A stretch of DNA of 64,000 nt from the NCBI GenBank assembly GCA_037783545.1, contig JBBELK010000305.1:124001-188000 (forward strand). The letters are read 5' to 3'. Origin of the DNA: Henricia sp. BOLD:AAB3569 (taxonomy: Eukaryota > Echinodermata > Asteroidea > Spinulosida > Echinasteridae). The notes beneath the pieces are model-generated. The model saw only the letters and a program-made list of their open reading frames with translations. It was not told where the DNA came from and did not search any database. A program made the translations under genes and the position numbers. Shown here in pieces: positions 61,501 to 64,000 of this stretch; positions within the stretch are counted from its first letter, which is position 1, and the number at the start of each line of letters is the position of its first letter.

Positions 61501-63728
61501 TATGTTTTTGCCGTTGCTGAAGCTGCATTTGTTTACTTCGAACAAGTTGCGCGTCTTTGTAGGGTTGTGTGCATTGATTTACATACATATACTGGATACG
61601 CCATCTGGGAGTGTTTGTGTAGAAATGCGCGGCCGAACAATAGCGGCGCGTCGGGAGGGTAAACGCATGTAGCACTGCACGGCCTATTAACATTGCTGTT
61701 ATCATAAATTCAAGAACCGTGAAATATTATGTTGTTACCCTACTTCGAAAACGCACGCGCGGACGCGATTCCAGCCAGATGCCGTCTCCAGTTATATATA
61801 TATAGCTTAATGGTTGTGTGCGCGCAAAGGCGGGCGCGTCGCGTGTACGCAAAGGCGGGCGCGTCGGTGCATGTAATGGATGAGCGCTTTTCGTTCTAAC
61901 AGCAACACAAAACGCACAGCCCATGCACTGGACGCCCCCCAGCTATGGCGGATATGCAGGGAGGAGATATTAGTTACCGGATTGGTGTATAGCACACATC
62001 GATTTACAAATTTCAAATTGACACTGGCAGCCTCGTTTCAGATGTTGAGCCATTGTATTACGTCACGCGTCTTTTCATTTGCAAAAGCATTGAGAAAGCA
62101 TTGAGACCCTCGATCGTTTTCGATGACAATTTGAAATTCGTCAATAGAATATATGTATGTGAAATGAGCTATGTATTAAAGAACATAACATTATTATTAC
62201 TATAGACCGTGTAAGATTCGTTTCGGGTCACACTTCCGGAGACCAGTCAGGGAATGGCAATGAGGTTTTAAGGTTGTGACGGTATTCTTTGAATCGTCAC
62301 TTTACCATACCACGTTTGTAAGCGCCCAAACTGCAATAAATGGAAAAGGCACCTTAAAATCTATTGATTCATTAAATAAATGAAGAAAATGTTGTCCGAG
62401 TTTGTCACAAACAAATAAAAATGTTTGACCTTTTGTTTCCAGTTTGCAAGTACCTTTACAAATGGCAGGCTCACTGGCTTGGGGCATCTCAGAAATATTA
62501 ACGTGGCTAAACAAATACCTAGTTTAAATGACAACTTGAACGTTCAGTTCTGTTGAGAGTAGATAAAACCACCACCAAAAACTTAAACAAATAAAGTACA
62601 CAATGTCAGGACGGAAATCGCAAAGACCGTCTAAAGCCGAATCAAGAACTTTTGAAAACGGCCATAATACATAATATTCGCACCAACTACACTGTGCCAA
62701 AATATTCGCGCAACTTGCAGACTACCAGCGACGCGCTGTCATGGCTGTGTGGTTTTTATATAACGTGTAAGGTTAAGGTTAAGGTAAAGGTCAGATTTGA
62801 AATTTCATGAACTTTTTGCTCAATTAACTTTTCGCACAGGTAATAAATGGGATTTTAAGAATTTTTACAGTGGACCCCGAATCGGTGGGTGAAACTACTA
62901 ATTTTGACGTGGTGTCAAAATTGTACTGTGTTAAAGCTCCTATACGTGGTCTCCGGAAGTCGATGAATCTCGCAGCGTCCCGCACGTTCTCGAGGTCAAC
63001 TTACAACCTCTATTCGGTCTGCAAAAGGAAGTGGTATGTTTTTATTTTTGCTGTGCTTTTTTCTTTTGTAATATAAACATAAAAAAATAATGTAAAAGCA
63101 ACACTCCCCTCCACCACTTTTTGATTTGGTTGTTTTCAAGTTTGGATTTGGTGTACATACCACTGCCTCCTACAAACTGCTGAAAATATGTGTCTCACTT
63201 GTTACCCCTTGCAAAAGTGATGGATACACTGACTCAACAGTGAAAGCAGCCATCAACAGCAATTTTACAGCATTTATTCTGTCAATGGAAAGACACCGTG
63301 GCCGCCGCCGCTGTACCGATTTTTTTACAGACATTGATCGCGCGTGCGCGATGCCAAATCAAACAAAGGCACGCAACACGATGTACTATGTAGTTGAATT
63401 CTGCGTATTATAAACACTCGAACACACACTGCCCATGCAGCACGTGCTAAGTACACGATGTACATTTACGCACACAAACCAATGGCGTTGTGTAACGAAA
63501 TTGCAGTACATTTATCTGAGCACGCACGTATGTCAAAAATTGAAAGAATTTGGCGGCCCTTTAAGCAGCTAACTGGCTTTATGAAATTAGCCCTAGTGCT
63601 TGATAAAAAGTTTCCCTGAAAGCAAGGGGCTTACTGAGCTGGTTACTTACTGTATCAGGAGGGCCTAGTGGGGAGTCTTCATCACCGCTCACTCCAGCAT
63701 AGCTGAACATCACTCGCATGTCCCCGAC
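58575..63728 (-). CDS. tmem43: TMEM43 (LUMA), 3' four exons; 5' end outside window
   Basis: Exons (minus): 63728-63651, 61328-61227, 60023-59906, 58786-58575 with stop at 58577-58575; phases 0, 0, then 1; 169 residues. The first reads VGDMRVMFSYAGVSGD, matching human VGDLRVSFSYAGLSGD. Next VSIIGKQSGNQL; then EMIADELHASSVLTW followed by GGGWLVMFLGLSFMT (membrane segment); then VDWFPILRTLVSIGL and WLWYRPLLSM, matching human VDWFPVFRDLVNIGL and WLFYRPLW. This covers the C-terminal about 40% of the protein, with three or four of the membrane segments. TMEM43 is an inner-nuclear-membrane/ER protein that binds lamins and emerin. The last tail (SKMKQNSHV) is specific to this species. Introns carry a TIR element and other repeats. 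No damage is seen. Confidence 0.93.
59085..59560. repeat. Element with GAATCGATTCC words
   Basis: Starts GGCTTGAGTGATTCCACAGC and ends GGAGTCGCCCAAGTCTAG, an imperfect inverted pair. GGAATCGATTCC-like palindromic words recur inside. The right end matches the complement of 46455-46500. Lies in the last TMEM43 intron. Confidence 0.68.
60290..60590 (+). repeat. Degenerate CGAATGAAG-rich stretch
   Basis: TCGAATGAAG, GATCTAATGAAG and similar words recur about every 30-60 bases. Probably a decayed element. Confidence 0.5.
60787..61203. repeat. Element with CAAGTCAAGTC tandem words
   Basis: Starts CAGGGTTGTAACGAGTCTC and ends GAGTCTGATGCAATACATGC followed by AGCCCTG, roughly inverted. GAGTCCCAAGTCAAGTCAAG words crowd both ends. 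Lies in a TMEM43 intron, ending 24 bases from the exon at 61227. Confidence 0.7.
61422..61996. mobile_element. TIR element in a TMEM43 intron
   Basis: TATACACCAATCCGGTAATA pairs with TACCGGATTGGTGTATA at the right; CATCCGCCATAGCTGGG pairs with CAGCTATGGCGGATATGC. Near the right end are two GGCGGGCGCGTCG units. No transposase is seen. Confidence 0.82.
62000..63640. other. TMEM43 intron, mostly unassigned
   Basis: Contains the VDESRSVPHVLEVNLQ frame (about 62961-63008, plus strand) and a 95-codon plus frame at 63126-63413 without recognisable domains. Near 63565 GGCTTTATGAAATTAGCCC is one end of the GGGCCAATTTCATAAAGC family. Confidence 0.4.
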
Positions 63729-64000
63729 CTAACAAACCAGCAAAAGGTGAACAAACCCAAGCAAAAACGTTACTAAAATTGTCCATATAGTGGCAGTGAT
63801 TGGTAGTTGTGTGGTTGAGCTCTTAATAAAAAACATGTCCAATATGATAATATACAAATAATGAATGTTTATAAAGTTCATTGAACGAATGAAAAATATT
63901 CATTATTTGTTTTATATAATGCCCAAAGAGATCATTGTCATTTGATTGGAGAACATCCGACAGCCTGAGAATATGAAAAAGTACTTAAGACCCCTTCCCG
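63729..64000. other. TMEM43 intron sequence at the right edge
   Basis: No further TMEM43 exon is recognisable before the window ends. Confidence 0.4.

Noticed and set aside
63126-63413. 95-codon plus-strand frame in a TMEM43 intron
   Set aside because: No domain, no codon-level similarity elsewhere in the window and no clear splice signals.

Overview
This is a window of eukaryotic nuclear DNA: about 60% A+T, with spliced genes (GT...AG introns), long introns and a very high load of short non-autonomous transposons. The gene content (TMEM43, a PRSS23-type serine protease, EGF, WAP and SRCR modules), the dense miniature inverted-repeat elements and a Ty3-like gag suggest a marine invertebrate deuterostome (echinoderm, hemichordate or cephalochordate). 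That placement is an inference and the species is not identified.

Layout. (1) 1-19412 is one large structure: two inverted arms (1-about 3065 and about 17569-19412), nearly identical over long stretches, enclose about 14.5 kb. Each arm carries a damaged scavenger-receptor (SRCR) exon at its inner edge. Between them, on the minus strand, I can assemble a six-exon gene (7449-16723) for a small secreted protein with the domain order signal peptide, EGF, WAP, EGF. Its introns are packed with miniature elements. (2) 19413-33500 has no recognisable host gene. It holds a (GGTCTC)n tract, the 5' end of a Ty3/gypsy-like element (LTR, a gag with a 120-bp coding minisatellite, then truncation), several long hairpins and tandem repeats. 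(3) 33566-35233 is an intact single-exon PRSS23-like trypsin-fold protease. (4) 35450-43300 is again element-rich. (5) 43921-47414 (plus) is a three-exon gene for a 224-residue charged, probably coiled-coil protein that I cannot name. (6) 47500-58570 holds repeats and unassigned DNA. (7) 58575-63728 (minus) is the 3' part of TMEM43, four exons; the 5' exons lie beyond the right edge.

The genes show no operon-like relation. The recurring theme is transposon structure: at least fifteen families of short terminal-inverted-repeat elements, many present twice or more in the window. Several can be bounded exactly, because an empty site exists in the other arm of the inverted repeat, in a second copy of the host repeat or in the gag reading frame. 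Two different families share a 3-base CTG target duplication. Two other elements carry tRNA-derived sequence between inverted ends.
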